Assembly: GCA_964520525.1 (NCBI GenBank)
Contig: CAZFNR010000029.1
Location: 1 to 16,440 of the forward strand
From: JAJPXC01 sp964520525
GTDB lineage: Bacteria > Bacteroidota > Bacteroidia > Bacteroidales > Muribaculaceae
DNA length: 16,440 nt
Direction of reading: 5' to 3'
The notes beneath the pieces were generated by a model that saw only the letters and a list, made by a program, of their open reading frames with translations, had not been told where the DNA came from and ran no database searches. The position numbers and the translations under genes were made by a program. How positions within the stretch are numbered: the stretch's first letter is position 1; every line of letters begins with the position of its first letter. Below, piece by piece: positions 14,843 through 16,440 of this stretch.

Positions 14843-16417
14843 ATGAAAAGATATATCCACATAATCATACTGAGTATAGGATTAACTCTCCTAAACTCAT
14901 GTATTGAAAATGACATTCCATATCCTCGAATTCAAGCAAATTTCGCCGCTTTTGAAGTCGAGGGACAATCTCAACCCGCAGTCATTGACACGGTTACACG
15001 AAACGTGATTGTCTACCTGCCCGAAACAGTCGACCCAAGCAATGTGACGGTAACTTACGACTCTTTATCTCCCAAAGGTGTCGAAGTCATCGGCGGGCTA
15101 CCTAAGACCCTCGACCTAACACAAACTGTCAACGTCACATTGAAATTGTATCAAGAATATGCTTGGACAATTCAAGCCGTGCAACCTATACAGCGATATT
15201 TCACGATTGAAGGCCAAATAGGCACATCAGTGATTGATGTAGCCGCACAACGCGTAATTGCTAAAATCCCCGACACCGCCGATATATCATCTCTTAAAGT
15301 GACATCGATGAAACTCGGTCCTGAAGGGTCAATGCTTTTACCCGATTTAACAGGCACAACGGTCGACTTCACAAATCCCGTCGAGGTTATAATGACATCG
15401 TTTGGCAAACAAACCAAATGGACAATCTATGTCGAACCTACACAATCAAACGTGACCACAAAAAGCGCCGACGCATGGACTTCAGTGATTTGGGTATACG
15501 GCGAAGCTCGCATAGGTCTAGATAATGGTGTCGAATACCGCAAAGCCGACATCGATCAATGGACTAAAGTGCCGGTCGAATGGATAACATCCAACGAAGG
15601 CGATTTCACCGCCCGCATCATTCACCTCGATCCTAACACCGATTATGTCGTCAGGACCTACTCAGACAACGAATACGGCAATGAAATCACCGTTACTACC
15701 GGAAGCGTGCGTCAAGTTCAAAACGCAGGATTAGACCAATGGTGGCTTAACGACAAAGTATGGTGTCCGTGGGAGGAAAACGGCGACCGCTACTGGGATA
15801 CCGGCAACCGTGGAGCCACCACTCTCGGATCAAGCAATAGCGTGCCTACCGACGACACTCCAAGCGGCACGGGACGAGCGGCGATGTTGCAATCTAAATT
15901 TGTCGGCATAGGTCCAGCCGGTAAATTGGCCGCCGGAAACCTTTTCACCGGTGAGTATGTCAAAACCGTTGGCACCAATGGCATCTTAAACTTCGGACGC
16001 GAATTTTCAGAGCGCCCCACACGCCTGCGATTATACCTCAAATACAACCCTGTCGCTATCAGCCACGCATCAAAAACCGAGTCATCGTTTGACCACATGA
16101 AGGGGCAGCCCGACACTTGTATCGTTTGGATGGCGCTATCTGACAGCGAAACTCCCTACGAAATACGCACCGAGCCCAAAAACCGACAGCTGTTCAACCC
16201 TAACGACCCATCGGTCATCGCTTATGGCCAATTCCAATCGGGAGCGCCTATTTCGCAATACACTCAGATTGAAATCGACTTTGATTACCGCAGCACATCG
16301 CGCATACCTCGCTACTTGACCATCGTTTGCTCGGCAAGTAAATATGGTGATTACTTCACCGGAGGCGACGGCAGTGTCTTATGTGTCGACGAACTTGAAC
16401 TCCTCTACGACTACTAA
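14843..16417 (+). CDS. Tandem-repeat / Fn3 / PCMD surface lipoprotein, 524 aa
   Basis: This is the last gene of the operon, 13 nt after the second barrel. The lipobox LNSC places the lipid Cys at 20, followed by IENDIPYP. Residues about 38-117 and 120-200 are two copies of one module. Both contain EGQ, then VID, an IPxT or LPxT turn, a VTxxxLxPxG segment, LxxTxDxT, and end W-T-I before a Pro. Residues about 203-288 resemble fibronectin type III (IHLDPNTDYVVRTYSDNEYG). Residues about 290-524 match PCMD, opening NAGLDQWW and closing LCVDELELLYDY. The same Fn3-PCMD ending occurs in the first gene of the operon, but here there is no DUF4493 part. The frame is open upstream into the barrel gene; only the ATG at 14843 gives a lipoprotein signal. 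Function unknown, possibly glycan contact. Confidence 0.85.
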   Translation: MKRYIHIIILSIGLTLLNSCIENDIPYPRIQANFAAFEVEGQSQPAVIDTVTRNVIVYLPETVDPSNVTVTYDSLSPKGVEVIGGLPKTLDLTQTVNVTLKLYQEYAWTIQAVQPIQRYFTIEGQIGTSVIDVAAQRVIAKIPDTADISSLKVTSMKLGPEGSMLLPDLTGTTVDFTNPVEVIMTSFGKQTKWTIYVEPTQSNVTTKSADAWTSVIWVYGEARIGLDNGVEYRKADIDQWTKVPVEWITSNEGDFTARIIHLDPNTDYVVRTYSDNEYGNEITVTTGSVRQVQNAGLDQWWLNDKVWCPWEENGDRYWDTGNRGATTLGSSNSVPTDDTPSGTGRAAMLQSKFVGIGPAGKLAAGNLFTGEYVKTVGTNGILNFGREFSERPTRLRLYLKYNPVAISHASKTESSFDHMKGQPDTCIVWMALSDSETPYEIRTEPKNRQLFNPNDPSVIAYGQFQSGAPISQYTQIEIDFDYRSTSRIPRYLTIVCSASKYGDYFTGGDGSVLCVDELELLYDY

Positions 16418-16440
16418 AACGTCACAAATTAATCTCAAAT

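Overview
The window is about 16.4 kb of chromosome from a Bacteroidota bacterium, most likely order Bacteroidales. A Muribaculaceae-like gut lineage is plausible, but the genus cannot be fixed from this sequence. The evidence is the Bacteroidota-type promoter motif (TTG, 19 bp, TAACTTTG) before the NlpC/P60 gene, the scarcity of Shine-Dalgarno sites, lipoproteins with acidic residues just after the lipid cysteine, and domain families largely confined to this phylum (DUF4493, PCMD, DUF4923).

Layout. (1) 6-1944, minus strand: a complete groES-groEL chaperonin operon. Its upstream region has no CIRCE element but carries an iterated CGTGNCA motif. (2) 2320-4974, plus strand: a secreted NlpC/P60 cell-wall hydrolase followed 12 nt later by NAD-dependent DNA ligase ligA. 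(3) 4975-5139: a short gap between convergent genes. (4) 5140-7798, minus strand: a membrane-bound nucleotide-sugar 4,6-dehydratase/epimerase of the CapD/WbpM/PglF type, followed 13 nt later by a small exported DUF4923 lipocalin-like protein. (5) 7799-8300: a non-coding divergent region of about 500 bp with a conspicuous imperfect hairpin. (6) 8301-16417, plus strand: six tightly packed genes that look like one cell-surface operon.

The six-gene operon is the accessory part and the most interesting stretch. In order it encodes a large DUF4493-Ig-like-Fn3-PCMD lipoprotein, two smaller DUF4493 lipoproteins that share its first two domains, two related outer-membrane beta-barrel proteins that share the motif FIPKGQW, and a lipoprotein with a tandem repeat, an Fn3-like domain and a C-terminal PCMD domain. 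Gaps run from -4 to 24 nt. All four lipoproteins have a lipobox, and at least two have the acidic signal expected for surface export. Together they look like a surface-exposed assembly or adhesion/glycan-contact machine anchored to two small barrels. The domains have no proven biochemical function, so that role is inference.

No rRNA, tRNA, CRISPR array, insertion sequence or phage gene is visible. Both edges fall at gene ends: groEL is complete at the left and the last PCMD gene is complete at the right.
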